A program made the translations under genes and the position numbers. Source: an uncultured Porphyromonadaceae bacterium (GTDB lineage Bacteria; Bacteroidota; Bacteroidia; Bacteroidales; Muribaculaceae). Taken from it: a stretch of 64,000 bases of DNA. Below the pieces are notes generated by a model. It was not told where the DNA came from. It ran no database searches and was given only the letters and a program-made list of their open reading frames with translations. How positions within the stretch are numbered: position 1 is the stretch's first letter; each line of letters begins with the position of its first letter. Location of the stretch: NCBI GenBank assembly GCA_902495245.1, contig CABUWI010000004.1:62001-126000 (forward strand). Direction: 5' to 3'. This document shows positions 8,807-18,209 of the stretch, in pieces.

Positions 8807-9301
8807 ATGAAACATTTACGCATCTTATTACTGATTATATGCATGAGCCTGTCGCTGGGCGACATCGCCGCTCAGCAACCTCGCCGCGGCAACTCCGGCG
8901 AGCACAGGCCCGACAAGACCGAATGGCTGCGCAAGATGAAGGCGTTCAAACACGACTTTCTGGCGCGCGAGCTCGACCTTGCGCCCAAGCAGCGCGACGA
9001 GTTTTTCAAACTCTATGACGCCAAAGAAGAGGCCCGCTTCAACGCCGAAAAACAGGTGCGCAAAATGGAGCGGCAGATTCTGAAAAAAGGCGAGAACGCC
9101 ACTGACGAAGAGTGCGACTGCTGCATCAAGGCTCAATATGAACTAAACGAAAAGCTTGCGGAAATTGAAAAGAAATATGAGTCGGCCATGCGCAAGATTC
9201 TTTCCAAACGCCAACTCGTCAGGCTGCCCCACGCCGAACGCAAATTCCAGCGACAGCTGATGGACCGGCGCAAAGATTGTCCGCAGCCGCCAAAACCGTG
9301 A
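8807..9301 (+). CDS. Spy/CpxP-like periplasmic protein with a Cys cluster
   Basis: Start chosen at ATG 8807 (MKHLRILLLIICMSLSLGDIAA), which gives a good signal peptide; an in-frame ATG at 8786 lies inside the preceding gene. The mature part is highly charged and helical, with a segment like the LTxxQ family (RELDLAPKQRDEFFKLYD) and a long coiled-coil-like helix around YELNEKLAEIEKKYESAMRK. This resembles Spy/CpxP chaperones and the metal sensor CnrX. Odd feature: a cluster reading EECDCC in the middle, three Cys within four residues, which could bind metal or form disulfides. Co-transcribed with the sigma and putative anti-sigma genes. Confidence 0.65.
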   Translation: MKHLRILLLIICMSLSLGDIAAQQPRRGNSGEHRPDKTEWLRKMKAFKHDFLARELDLAPKQRDEFFKLYDAKEEARFNAEKQVRKMERQILKKGENATDEECDCCIKAQYELNEKLAEIEKKYESAMRKILSKRQLVRLPHAERKFQRQLMDRRKDCPQPPKP

Positions 9302-9319
9302 TTCATAACCAACTGACAT

Positions 9320-12300
9320 ATGAAACTTAAACGACAGCTTGCAGCCGCGGCAATGGCTGCGATTTCAGTTGCGGGTTTTGGAGCCATGCCTTCAAAACCC
9401 GATTTTGCATTCCCTAAAACAGTCAGCAAGAACGCCGAGGAGGAACTGAAAAGCGCTCTGAAGCGCGACGACGGACCGGCTACGGTGCGCGCGCTGATTG
9501 ATTACGGCCTGGCGCAGACGGCCATTTCGCGCGACCGCATGACCGCCGTCATGGATTATTTTTCAAAGACCGAGGCCAAAGTCAAGTCGCCGACCACCAG
9601 GGCCATGATTCAGCTGGCTAAGGCCAACGCCGAATATTCCGACTCGCTCACCGTAGCGACTATCGACGAATTCGGCGACGCCCTGAAATCAGCCCCGACG
9701 GCCGAGTGGAGCAGCGTTGTCAACGCCGACGAACGCTTCTTCCCCACCCTCTATGACTTCGCCGTGGCGCAGGCGCCCGGCAATGATTCCATTGCCCGTG
9801 CCGCCTATGATTATAACGCCGACAACGTCTATCCCCGCATTTACATAGCCCTGCAACGCGCCCGCGATTTCGAAAGCACTCTGAAGGTCTACGAGACTTT
9901 CGCTGCCACGCCGGCGGCTGACTATGCGCTTGAAGCGCTTGCCGTTCAGGCAAACGACATTGACCGGCGCAAGCAGGTCTATGAACTGTGCCTGCGCCGA
10001 GGCGCCATGGAGTCAGACGCCGTGAGCAAAGTAAAGGCATACCTGACGCGCAAATCGGCCACCCTGTCGGCGCCAAGCGTCATCGGCCTGAACAAAACGC
10101 TCAAGGTCAACGTCAAGACAGAGTGCGCCAACCGTGTGAACGTCAAGATAGTCAGAAAGAAACCCGGCGTGAAGACAATCAAGACCATCAGCCTTGATTT
10201 TGCCGGTTCGGGCGTCTTCGAGGCCGACACCACGATTGAGGTCAGCTTCGACAGCTACGGCGTCTACAGCCTGACCACTCAGTTCGAGGGAGTGCGCGAC
10301 CCCGGCCTGAAACGTTATGTCGATGAAGCTACGGTATGCGTAACCGACTTCCTGCTCTCGCAGGCCGTCTACGGCAAATCAGTCAAGACTATGGCCCTCG
10401 ACGCCATTAACGGCGCCGAGCAGAATGACGTTACGTTCACGACCGTCGACCACAGAATCACCGGCGCGCGCGGCGCCGACAAGTATTCGCCCGACGTGTG
10501 GGCAGCCGAAGGCCATGAGCCTTATGCAGGCGAACGCAACTTCGTGAATCTGCTCACCGACCGGGCAATCTATCACCCCGGCGACTCGGTGCGCTTTGCC
10601 GGCACCGTGATGACCGTAAAAGGCATGGAGCGTAAACTGGCGTCAGGCCAAAACGTAACCGCCGAACTGCGCAACGCCAACTATCAGACAATCGACCGGC
10701 TGACGCTGGTGTCAGACGACTTCGGCCGCATCAGCGGAGCGTTCAAGCTGCCCTCAGAGGGGCTGACCGGCAATTTTCAGATCCGGCTTGAGAATCTGGG
10801 CACGTGCAACTTCACGGTCAGCGACTATAAGGCGCCGACTTTTGCCGCTGAAATTACCGCCACGCGCCTGAGCGCAACGGAGGTGGAACTCTCAGGCTCG
10901 GCCACGGGCTACAACGGTTTCCCGATAGCCGACGCCCGCGTGGCCGTAAACGTCAAGAAACTGCCCCGCTGGATCTGGTATTGGAACTACCGCTCGTTCA
11001 ACGACGAACCCGTCGCCACTGACACGGTAACGACCGACGCCGAAGGCAAGTTTACGGTGAAAATGACCGTTCCCGAAGGCGAGAACCTCTCAGCGTCGGC
11101 CACCGTTACGACTCTGTCGGGCGAAAGCCACGACGCTGACTGCTTCATACCTGACCGACGCTACTTCATCAGTGCCGAGATTCCGCAGTACGTGCTTGCC
11201 GGCCACGCGCCCAAGATTTCCGTCATGGACTCTAAAGGCGAAAACGTCGTCCGCCCGCTCGAAATCAGGCTGACGTCCGTGGCCGACTCGACGTCCGTAA
11301 TCACCCCCGATGCCGACTGGTCAGACGTTCCCTCGGGCGCCTACCGCGTACGGATTACGACGGCCGACGCCGACACCGTTGACATGCGCACATGCGTCTA
11401 TCGCATGTCTGACAGCATGCCCCCCGAAGAGAGCGCGCTCTTCGTGCCCGTGCAGAAAGTACACAACACCGCGAAAGTGCTCGTCGGCACGTCATATCGC
11501 GACAGCCACATTCTTTACACCCTCTGGACTCCCGACAGCATCATCGAGCAGCGCTGGCTCACGCCGAACATGGGCAACTTCATCTTGTCGCCCAACCTGC
11601 CCGCCGGGGTCAACGAGGCGACGCTGACACTGCACACGCTCAGAGACTACAGGTTCACCACCCGCAGCATAACCGTTTCGCGCCCCAACACGGCCAATCG
11701 CCTCGACGTTACCATCTCGTCGCTGCGCGACAAGGTTACGCCCGGCAACCGCGAAACGTGGACAATCAGCGTCAAAGACAATCTCGGCCACCCCGCCGGC
11801 GCCGCCGTCATGGTCGACGTCTATTCCAAGGCGCTCGACGCGCTCGTGCCGATGCGCTGGGGCTTCAACGTGCCGCCGGTTTATGGCCGCTATCTCAACT
11901 TCAACGACAATTCGTCATGGCCTGCGACGGCCTATAACAGCGTGCCCGTCAAGATGACCGACCGTCTGGCAGCCGTGAACGCCACCTTCAACCTTTACGG
12001 TCAGCACTGGCCGTTCGAGCCGATTATGAACTTCATGTATGCCACGACCGCAACCGGTGCGGCTCCGCGCATGCTGATGAAGTCGATGGCGGTGATGAAC
12101 GACATGGCCGTTGAAGAATCGGCAGCCGAAGAGGAGGCCGCATCCGCCGACTCGGCCGACGCCGACGGCGGCCTCGCCGAGCCGAAAGTCGAGAAGACAG
12201 CTGATGAAAACGGCGCCGACGGCTACAGACTGCCCGAAGTGCCCGTTGCGCTCTGGCAGCCCGTGCTCACCACGGCCGCCGACGGCACGCTGCAGATTGT

Positions 12301-14329
12301 GTTCGACGTGCCCAACGCCAACACCACGTGGGCCGTCAAGACCCTGGCATATGACCGCCGCCTGCTCTGCGGCATTCAGTCGGCCGACATCGTAGCCTCG
12401 AAGCCCGTCATGGTCCAGCCGCAGCTGCCCCGCTTCCTGCGCATGACCGACAGCACCGAACTGCGCGCCATGGTGCAGAACAACACCGACTCGGCCGCCA
12501 CGGTCAGCGCCTTCATCGAACTTTATGACCCCGCTACCGACGCCGCCATCGACCGCAAGGACTTCGAGCTGGCGCTCGGCGCCATGGAGTCGCAGGTAAT
12601 CTCGATGCAGCTCACGGCGCCCGAAGCGTCGCTCCTCGGCGTCAGGGTGCGCGCAACCTCCGGCAACTTCACCGACGGCGAGCAGGCCGTGGTGCCCGTT
12701 CTGCCGGCCGACGTCAAGGTGCGCACCGGCCGCCCGCTCTTCGCTCCGGCCGACTCGACCGAACTGCGCGTCGACGTGGCCCGCGGCGGCGTGATGACCT
12801 TCACCGCCAACGCAACGTGGGAGTGCGTAGCCTCGCTGCCCGGTCTGCAGACCAACGAGAGCAGCAGCGCCTTCGCCTCGATGTCGGCCCTGTTCAGCGC
12901 CGCAACGGCCCGCGGCCTGCTGCGCGACCACCCTGAAATCGGCGTGGCCATCAAGCGTTGGCAGCAGGAAGACTCCGTGCTCGTGTCGCGCCTTGAGCGC
13001 AACGAAGACCTGCGCATAGCCCTGCTCGGCTCCACCCCCTGGGTCTGCGCCGCGCAAAGCGAGAGCGAGCGCCGCGCACGCCTGATGCTGCTGTTCGACA
13101 ACAAGGAGATTGACCGCACAATCAACGGCGCGGTCAGCAACCTGGCCAAGCTCGTCAAGGGCGGCGGCCTCGGCTGGACGGCCAACGACCGCGAGGCCTC
13201 GCTCTGGGTAACCGTGCGCGTGCTTCAGACCGTGGCTCAGCTCAAACGCATGGGCTACATGCCTCAGAACTCCACGCTTGACCGCATTGTCAGCAACGCC
13301 CTGCAATATGTCGACAAGGAAGTGGCCCGCGACTTCGCCAAAGACAAGCACGCCACCTATCCCGACTACGCGCTGATGCGTCCGCAGTTCCCCGAAGTGC
13401 GCCAGATTGCTCCCGCGCGCCGGGCGCAGGCCGCCACAGTGCAATATCTCGTAGGCCACTGGCGCGACCTCTCCACTGAATCACTTGCCCGCGCCGCCAT
13501 AATTCTCAACGAAAACAATTACCCCACCACGGCCCGCAAACTCATCGAGTCGCTGCGCCAGCACGAGGCCTGGAACTCCGGCCGCCCGTCGGCAATGCTG
13601 CTCGACGCCTTCGCCACGGTTGAGCCCCGCTGTCCCGAAGTCGACATTATCCGCACCGCCTACATTGCCCGCAAACAGTCGACCGACTGGGGCGACGGCA
13701 TGCCCACGACCGACCTCATCGCCGCCATTCTCAACTCCGGCTCGCCATGGCTCGTGCCTGCGGCCAACGAGCTGAGCGTGCGCGTCGACGGCCGCGAGGT
13801 CGACCCTCACGCCGAAAGCATCATGGGCGAGTTCCGTCTCGACCTGCCCGAAGGGGGCACCGTTGAAATCAGCAAGGGCAACTTCCCCTGCTGGGGCGGC
13901 GTCTTCTCCGCGTCGACCGACTCAATCAAGGCCGTCGAAGCCTTCGGGTCGGACAAGCTCACGATTACGCGCACCATGGAGGGCGAACTCGCCGTCGGCA
14001 ACAAAATCACGCTGACACTGACTCTCGACGCCGCCACCGACATGGACTACGTCATCGTGCGCCAGCCCCGCTGCGCCGCCTTCGAGCCCGTCGACCAGCT
14101 GCCCTCGAGCATCGGCATCGGCTTCTACCACGTGGGCTATCGCGAACCGTGCGCCACTGTTACCAACTGGTTCATCAACCGCCTGCCCAAGGGCAAGACC
14201 GTCATCTCCGAGACGTTCTATGTAACCGCCACCGGCCGCTTCGCACTCGCCCCCGCCGAGGCCCAGAGCCAATATGCCCCCGAATTCCAGGCCCACACCG
14301 CCGGCACCGAGCTCACCGTCCCCCAATAA
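9320..14329 (+). CDS. Alpha-2-macroglobulin family protein, no thioester motif
   Basis: A very large exported protein of 1669 residues starting with a signal peptide (MKLKRQLAAAAMAAISVAGFGA). An MG2-type strand segment (LLTDRAIYHPGDSVRFAGTV) lies near residue 410; the A2M domain signature with VPVALWQPVLTTAADG and VPNANTTWAVKTLAYD lies near 970; a helical thioester-domain-like region follows, and the C-terminus resembles a receptor-binding domain. I see no CxEQ thioester motif, so it would trap proteases without a covalent bond, as in the YfhM-like type 2 class. A Glu/Ala-rich acidic linker lies near residues 930-965. It closes the sigma-factor operon. No PBP1C gene, the usual E. coli partner, is adjacent. 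Confidence 0.9.
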   Translation: MKLKRQLAAAAMAAISVAGFGAMPSKPDFAFPKTVSKNAEEELKSALKRDDGPATVRALIDYGLAQTAISRDRMTAVMDYFSKTEAKVKSPTTRAMIQLAKANAEYSDSLTVATIDEFGDALKSAPTAEWSSVVNADERFFPTLYDFAVAQAPGNDSIARAAYDYNADNVYPRIYIALQRARDFESTLKVYETFAATPAADYALEALAVQANDIDRRKQVYELCLRRGAMESDAVSKVKAYLTRKSATLSAPSVIGLNKTLKVNVKTECANRVNVKIVRKKPGVKTIKTISLDFAGSGVFEADTTIEVSFDSYGVYSLTTQFEGVRDPGLKRYVDEATVCVTDFLLSQAVYGKSVKTMALDAINGAEQNDVTFTTVDHRITGARGADKYSPDVWAAEGHEPYAGERNFVNLLTDRAIYHPGDSVRFAGTVMTVKGMERKLASGQNVTAELRNANYQTIDRLTLVSDDFGRISGAFKLPSEGLTGNFQIRLENLGTCNFTVSDYKAPTFAAEITATRLSATEVELSGSATGYNGFPIADARVAVNVKKLPRWIWYWNYRSFNDEPVATDTVTTDAEGKFTVKMTVPEGENLSASATVTTLSGESHDADCFIPDRRYFISAEIPQYVLAGHAPKISVMDSKGENVVRPLEIRLTSVADSTSVITPDADWSDVPSGAYRVRITTADADTVDMRTCVYRMSDSMPPEESALFVPVQKVHNTAKVLVGTSYRDSHILYTLWTPDSIIEQRWLTPNMGNFILSPNLPAGVNEATLTLHTLRDYRFTTRSITVSRPNTANRLDVTISSLRDKVTPGNRETWTISVKDNLGHPAGAAVMVDVYSKALDALVPMRWGFNVPPVYGRYLNFNDNSSWPATAYNSVPVKMTDRLAAVNATFNLYGQHWPFEPIMNFMYATTATGAAPRMLMKSMAVMNDMAVEESAAEEEAASADSADADGGLAEPKVEKTADENGADGYRLPEVPVALWQPVLTTAADGTLQIVFDVPNANTTWAVKTLAYDRRLLCGIQSADIVASKPVMVQPQLPRFLRMTDSTELRAMVQNNTDSAATVSAFIELYDPATDAAIDRKDFELALGAMESQVISMQLTAPEASLLGVRVRATSGNFTDGEQAVVPVLPADVKVRTGRPLFAPADSTELRVDVARGGVMTFTANATWECVASLPGLQTNESSSAFASMSALFSAATARGLLRDHPEIGVAIKRWQQEDSVLVSRLERNEDLRIALLGSTPWVCAAQSESERRARLMLLFDNKEIDRTINGAVSNLAKLVKGGGLGWTANDREASLWVTVRVLQTVAQLKRMGYMPQNSTLDRIVSNALQYVDKEVARDFAKDKHATYPDYALMRPQFPEVRQIAPARRAQAATVQYLVGHWRDLSTESLARAAIILNENNYPTTARKLIESLRQHEAWNSGRPSAMLLDAFATVEPRCPEVDIIRTAYIARKQSTDWGDGMPTTDLIAAILNSGSPWLVPAANELSVRVDGREVDPHAESIMGEFRLDLPEGGTVEISKGNFPCWGGVFSASTDSIKAVEAFGSDKLTITRTMEGELAVGNKITLTLTLDAATDMDYVIVRQPRCAAFEPVDQLPSSIGIGFYHVGYREPCATVTNWFINRLPKGKTVISETFYVTATGRFALAPAEAQSQYAPEFQAHTAGTELTVPQ

Positions 14330-14356
14330 CCGTGCCCCCGGGCCAAATCCAACCCC

Positions 14357-14396
14357 TAACCCCGTCATGGAGCTGTTGCGCGCCATGACGGGGTTA
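14357..14396 (+). repeat. Perfect inverted repeat after the macroglobulin gene
   Basis: TAACCCCGTCATGG at 14357-14370 pairs with CCATGACGGGGTTA at 14383-14396, a 14-bp perfect stem with a 12-base loop, 28 bases after the stop codon. No T-run follows on the plus strand, so it is not a classical terminator. Related arms recur further on (14795-14815 and 14877-14915). Confidence 0.85.
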
Positions 14397-14404
14397 GTCG
14401 CATC

Positions 14405-14715
14405 TCAAATGGGGGCGGCGGATACAGAGGGCGAGAGCCCTCATTCCGCCGACTCGTCGCAACAAATCCATTGCCTCCCGCGGCCCGCGGAAAAAATTCG
14501 CGGCTCCCAATTGCCCGCAGGGCATCATCAAATGGGGGCGGCGGATACTGAGAGCGCCAGCTCTCATTCCGCCGACTCGCCGCGACAAAACCATTGCCTC
14601 CCCGGCCCGCGGAAAATCCGCGGCTCCCAATTGCCTGCAGGGCATCATCAAATGGGGGCGGCGGATACTGAGGGCGAGAGCCCTCATTCCGCCGCCTCCC
14701 CGCGACAAAACCTCA
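14405..14715. repeat. Three tandem hairpin-rich units (123 and 120 bp apart)
   Basis: Units begin with TCAAATGGGGGCGGCGG at 14405, 14528 and 14648; the third is truncated. Each carries a two-part hairpin: outer stem GGCGGA/TCCGCC and inner stem GAGGGC-GAGA-GCCCTC (units 1 and 3) or GAGAGC-GCCA-GCTCTC (unit 2). The inner stem changes on both arms, a compensatory substitution. Units 1 and 2 also contain a CCGCGG...CCGCGG-type stem and a TGCCCGCAGGGCA-type stem. This resembles REP/BIME-type palindromic arrays. No convincing gene lies in it. Confidence 0.85.
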
Positions 14716-15016
14716 GACAAAATAACGCTCAAACAGACGATGCCCTGCGGGCAACACGGAAGAAACTGACGCGCAAACCCCGCCAAGGCGCTGACGCGCC
14801 ATGACGGGGCTAACACAAGAGAATGCCTTTCAGGCAATTTGCCCCCACAACATGATGCCCGCAGGGCATCGTCAACTGGTTAACCGGGTCATGGCGCGCA
14901 GCGCCTTGGCCCGGCAAGTCCCCGCCTCCCCCACGTTGCCCGCAGAGCATCATCAACAAAAGCGGCGAGTGAAGCCCCATCAGGCCCACCCGCCGCAAAA
15001 AGCGTCAGTCAGTAGT
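14716..15016. repeat. Scattered palindromes continuing the hairpin array
   Basis: No credible gene. Contains GATGCCC-TGC-GGGCA near 14740, a CCCCG...GGCGC-TGAC-GCGCC...CGGGG hairpin at about 14777-14808, TGCCT-TTC-AGGCA near 14823, a perfect GATGCCC-GCA-GGGCATC near 14861, and a long imperfect CCGGG...GGCGC-GCA-GCGCC...CCCGG hairpin near 14885. Several are inverted copies of one another. Short frames here show no protein-like composition. Confidence 0.7.
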
Positions 15017-17776
15017 TCAGCGCAACGAAATCTTGAACGACCGATTGTCCACAACCACGATATACAGTCCCTTGGCCAGATTTTCAATAACCTCGTCAGT
15101 CGTCTCCGCAATCTTCACGCCTTGTAGCGTATAAACGCGCGCAACCGAAGCGGCCGGCTTGCTAATATAAACGACTCCATTCTCGGCATATACCGCAATT
15201 CCATTGCCCTCGGCAACCTCGCTGATTCCCGCGCTCGGCTCCACAATTATCCGCTTGGTAATGGTCTCAGAATCGTCGAAATCATATGAACCGAGGTTAT
15301 TCTTACGGCAAGTGATGCTGAATTTCAGGGTAGTCACGCCATCTTTCAGTCCGGTTACATACCACTTCGCGTCTTTCTCCGTCGCATTCTCCGAAGTTAC
15401 GGAAATCAGTTCTTTATCAAAGTCGGTCTTGAACGAACACCAGAAATCGGCATCATACGACACTCCCAGTTCCACACGGTCGCCGGACTTGAGCACGAGC
15501 GGTTCATCTGACAGCCATTTGAGATTGGTCGAGGCGCGTCTGACGGTTACATACGCCCGGTCAGGATTGGCCACGACATTCGGGTTCGTGCTTGTCTTCA
15601 CCAAATTGAAGATATATTTGCCGCCCCAGGTGCGCTCGGTCAGGGAGTTCTCTACATAGTTGCCGGCAAACTCACCGTCGGGAATGGTTGCGACAACATG
15701 TCCGTTATAGTTATTGTCTTTGTCGAGGAACCACAGCGTCATTCTGAAGTCCTTTTCATCATATTCGCCCGTAACTTCCGGCGTGAAGTTGAAGTATTCA
15801 TCATTGTTGCTGATTGACATATCGTTATACGTAACCGTATAGTTGGTCTTCGCGAAACCTATGGTCAGCGGATTGATGGTCAGCGTGCCGTTCTGATATG
15901 TCAGCTTGTAGTTGTCAGCCTTGCCGCCGCTGACGGTAATGGGATACTTGCCCGCGTCAGACGACTTGACGGCATCGCAGTCGGTGGTCGGTTTTTCCGA
16001 CAGTGTTTCTTCCGAGTCGCCCTCCACGAATCCTTCATATGAAACCGTGAAATCGGGATTCGATTCGTTGTAAAGGCGCTCGTAATCATCAGCCTTGACC
16101 GTCAGTTCCTTTGGATTCACGGTCAGCACGCCGGGCGTTGACTCCGTAACCTCATAATTGGCCGTCGTGCCGCCGCTCACGGTTATCGGATATTGTCCCA
16201 CGCCCGAGGTCGCCGTGGCCTCGGAGGTCAGCACAGGCTCTTTTTCCCATTGCGGAACGGTTTCGCCGTTCTTCAGACCGCTTACGGAATACTTGAACTC
16301 TGGGTTCGGGCTGCCGTAAGTTTTCTCGGCATTCTCCACCGTCAGCGACAGCGGCGCCTTCTTCACCGTCAGCATGCCATACTTGTACGTGATGTCATAG
16401 TTCGGGTTTTCCAATGCCGCGAGAATCCTGTAATTGCCGGGGCGGCTCATTCTTGTCGCCTCACACTCGAACGTCAGTTTCGGAAGTTGTTCCTCTTCCG
16501 TCTCGCCGTTCACCAGGCCCGACATGCTGCACGTGAATTGAGGGTTCTGGTCGCCGTAGGCTCGCTCGACGTCGTTGACGGTCAGCGAAAGCGGCGCCTT
16601 GTTGATGACGTAGTCATACGGAATGTCGACGATGAAGTCTACGCCGTCGGAATAGATGGCCCTGAGCATTTTCGTATGATTACCTGCGTCTGCGTCGGTC
16701 AGGCAGTCTGTTTCGGCAATGGCGCATTTGTAAGCCTTGAGCGTGTTTGCCCATACGATGTTATGCGGCCGGCCGATATAGTCGAAAGTGTTCGACTCAA
16801 ATGTCAGATAATCAATCCCTAATCCATACGCCGCTCTCGACGGCACATAAACCTCCAAATGAGCATGACAGCCGCTCGGTCTGCCGAATCCCTCCGGTTT
16901 CTGCACCGGCAACATAAATAGCTCTGACAATTTCGGGCAATCACTAAAACTTGAAGCCGGCATTGTTTTTACGCTGCTGCCCACAATCGCCTGTGCAAGA
17001 TTAGAGCAACCGGCAAAGCAATTCTCTCCAATTGATTCCAATTGAGCATTTGACAGATTTAACTCCCGCAACTCAACGCAATTAGAGTAACAATATGCGC
17101 CGAATGATTTCGGAGTTTCACCTGATAAATGAATTTCTTCCAGCTGCGTGCAATTATAAAATGCACTATCTGCAATTACTGATAGACTCTGAGGAAGATT
17201 TAATTGTGTGATTGGACAATTCATAAATGCATTAGCCTCTATTATTTCCAAACCTTCTGCAAATGTTACGGATTTAAGATACTTGCAAAAACTGAAAGCT
17301 TTGTTTTTAATAGTTTTTACCGTATTTGGAAGCACAACAGAAGTAATTGTAGAGCCCTCACAATATCCATAGAATTTGTAATTAGGCGCATAATAACTAC
17401 ATGCATCATAACCCCATGCGCCAAAAGCCTCATTGCCAATTGCAGTTACAGTGTATGTCTTGTTCGCATAGTTTACTGTCGCAGGTATAACAATCTCGCC
17501 TGCGCATGTTGAATTTATGCTATAAGTATAATGATGGTAATATCGATTGTCAGACTGCTTATCGTAGCATTTGCATCGAGAATCATATGATGTACAGGCG
17601 GAAGTCCCCGAATGAGACTTGACCTTACTATTATTGTATGTTACCTCAACTTCAAGATTAGATGGCGAAGTAATGTTGTAGTAAATTCCGTCGACCTCAA
17701 AGTCATAGGCGAAGGCAGAAACGGACACCCACAGCACCGCCATGAGCACCCCCAGTTTTTGAATGATTGGTTTCAT
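15017..17776 (-). CDS. BspA-type leucine-rich repeat and MBG-domain surface protein
   Basis: Exported protein of 919 residues with a signal peptide (MKPIIQKLGVLMAVLWVSVSAFA). Residues of about 100-300 are BspA-type LRR_5 repeats (for example CKYLKSVTFAEGLEIIEANA, NCTQLEEIHLSG). From about 395 come MBG-type repeats beginning LTVNDVERAYGDQNPQF, LTVENAEKTYGSPNPEF and LTVKADDYERLYNESNPDF, spaced about 80 residues, and a fourth diverged one. The last 65 residues (VYTLQGVKI ... LAKGLYIVVV) look like a type IX secretion sorting tail. The LRR half is clearly more AT-rich than the MBG half. It is probably a secreted or surface adhesin-like protein. It lies 4 bases after the unknown gene upstream. Confidence 0.88.
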   Translation of the reverse strand: MKPIIQKLGVLMAVLWVSVSAFAYDFEVDGIYYNITSPSNLEVEVTYNNSKVKSHSGTSACTSYDSRCKCYDKQSDNRYYHHYTYSINSTCAGEIVIPATVNYANKTYTVTAIGNEAFGAWGYDACSYYAPNYKFYGYCEGSTITSVVLPNTVKTIKNKAFSFCKYLKSVTFAEGLEIIEANAFMNCPITQLNLPQSLSVIADSAFYNCTQLEEIHLSGETPKSFGAYCYSNCVELRELNLSNAQLESIGENCFAGCSNLAQAIVGSSVKTMPASSFSDCPKLSELFMLPVQKPEGFGRPSGCHAHLEVYVPSRAAYGLGIDYLTFESNTFDYIGRPHNIVWANTLKAYKCAIAETDCLTDADAGNHTKMLRAIYSDGVDFIVDIPYDYVINKAPLSLTVNDVERAYGDQNPQFTCSMSGLVNGETEEEQLPKLTFECEATRMSRPGNYRILAALENPNYDITYKYGMLTVKKAPLSLTVENAEKTYGSPNPEFKYSVSGLKNGETVPQWEKEPVLTSEATATSGVGQYPITVSGGTTANYEVTESTPGVLTVNPKELTVKADDYERLYNESNPDFTVSYEGFVEGDSEETLSEKPTTDCDAVKSSDAGKYPITVSGGKADNYKLTYQNGTLTINPLTIGFAKTNYTVTYNDMSISNNDEYFNFTPEVTGEYDEKDFRMTLWFLDKDNNYNGHVVATIPDGEFAGNYVENSLTERTWGGKYIFNLVKTSTNPNVVANPDRAYVTVRRASTNLKWLSDEPLVLKSGDRVELGVSYDADFWCSFKTDFDKELISVTSENATEKDAKWYVTGLKDGVTTLKFSITCRKNNLGSYDFDDSETITKRIIVEPSAGISEVAEGNGIAVYAENGVVYISKPAASVARVYTLQGVKIAETTDEVIENLAKGLYIVVVDNRSFKISLR

Positions 17777-17780
17777 CGTT

Positions 17781-18200
17781 TCATTTATGGTAGATTAAAG
17801 TTGTTGTATTATATCCCTGATATCCTTGATGCCATGGAAGAGGAACTCGATCTGCGAGATTTAAAGCAATCATTTCTGACGTATCATTATTCACATAAAC
17901 CGAAACTGATTCAATTTTGTCAGACTTTTTCAGAGTTTCGAGCACTTCTTCCCAAAACTCCTTCTCATCTTCTACTTTAATATTGGGGTTGACAATTTCA
18001 ATAAGCACATTCCCATTGAATTGCACGGCAATTTTTACATCATCAGAATCAATGGAATTTGCCTCAAGCAAAGCTTTAGTTTGAGCTAACGCCCATTTTG
18101 AGTTAGCTGCTTTGTATTCTGCAATTTGTGGCTTTTTGAATGGGTGTAGTGTCCATTGGACATGGAGAATCACTGATGTTGGGACTTCTACTTTTGTCAT
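17781..18200 (-). CDS. Unknown AT-rich gene co-transcribed with the BspA-like gene
   Basis: About 139 residues from ATG 18200 (MTKVEVPTSVILHVQWTLHP); a TTG nine bases earlier is a weaker start. No signal peptide or membrane helix. The middle is acidic and helical (VEDEKEFWEEVLETLKKSDK), preceded by a strand-like KIAVQFNGNVLIEIVNP. I recognise no family. Base composition is AT-rich and unlike the GC-rich genes around it, which suggests recent acquisition together with the 5' half of the next gene. It ends 4 bases before the BspA-like start, so the pair is very likely one transcript. Confidence 0.65.
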   Translation of the reverse strand: MTKVEVPTSVILHVQWTLHPFKKPQIAEYKAANSKWALAQTKALLEANSIDSDDVKIAVQFNGNVLIEIVNPNIKVEDEKEFWEEVLETLKKSDKIESVSVYVNNDTSEMIALNLADRVPLPWHQGYQGYNTTTLIYHK

Positions 18201-18209
18201 GAATTTCAA

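Noticed and set aside
11915..13459. A 514-residue minus-strand frame opposite the macroglobulin gene
   Set aside because: Shadow of a GC-rich gene; Gly/Val/His/Arg-rich with no domain. Similar long shadows at 22315-23139, 34378-36063, 41717-42757 and 49854-50750 were rejected for the same reason.
14405..14715. CRISPR array
   Set aside because: Units are about 120 bp and near-identical throughout, with no repeat-spacer alternation and no cas genes.
14274..15127. Several reading frames of 60-176 residues on both strands
   Set aside because: They translate the hairpin repeats; sequence is repetitive, lacks domains, and frames exist on both strands only because of GC bias.
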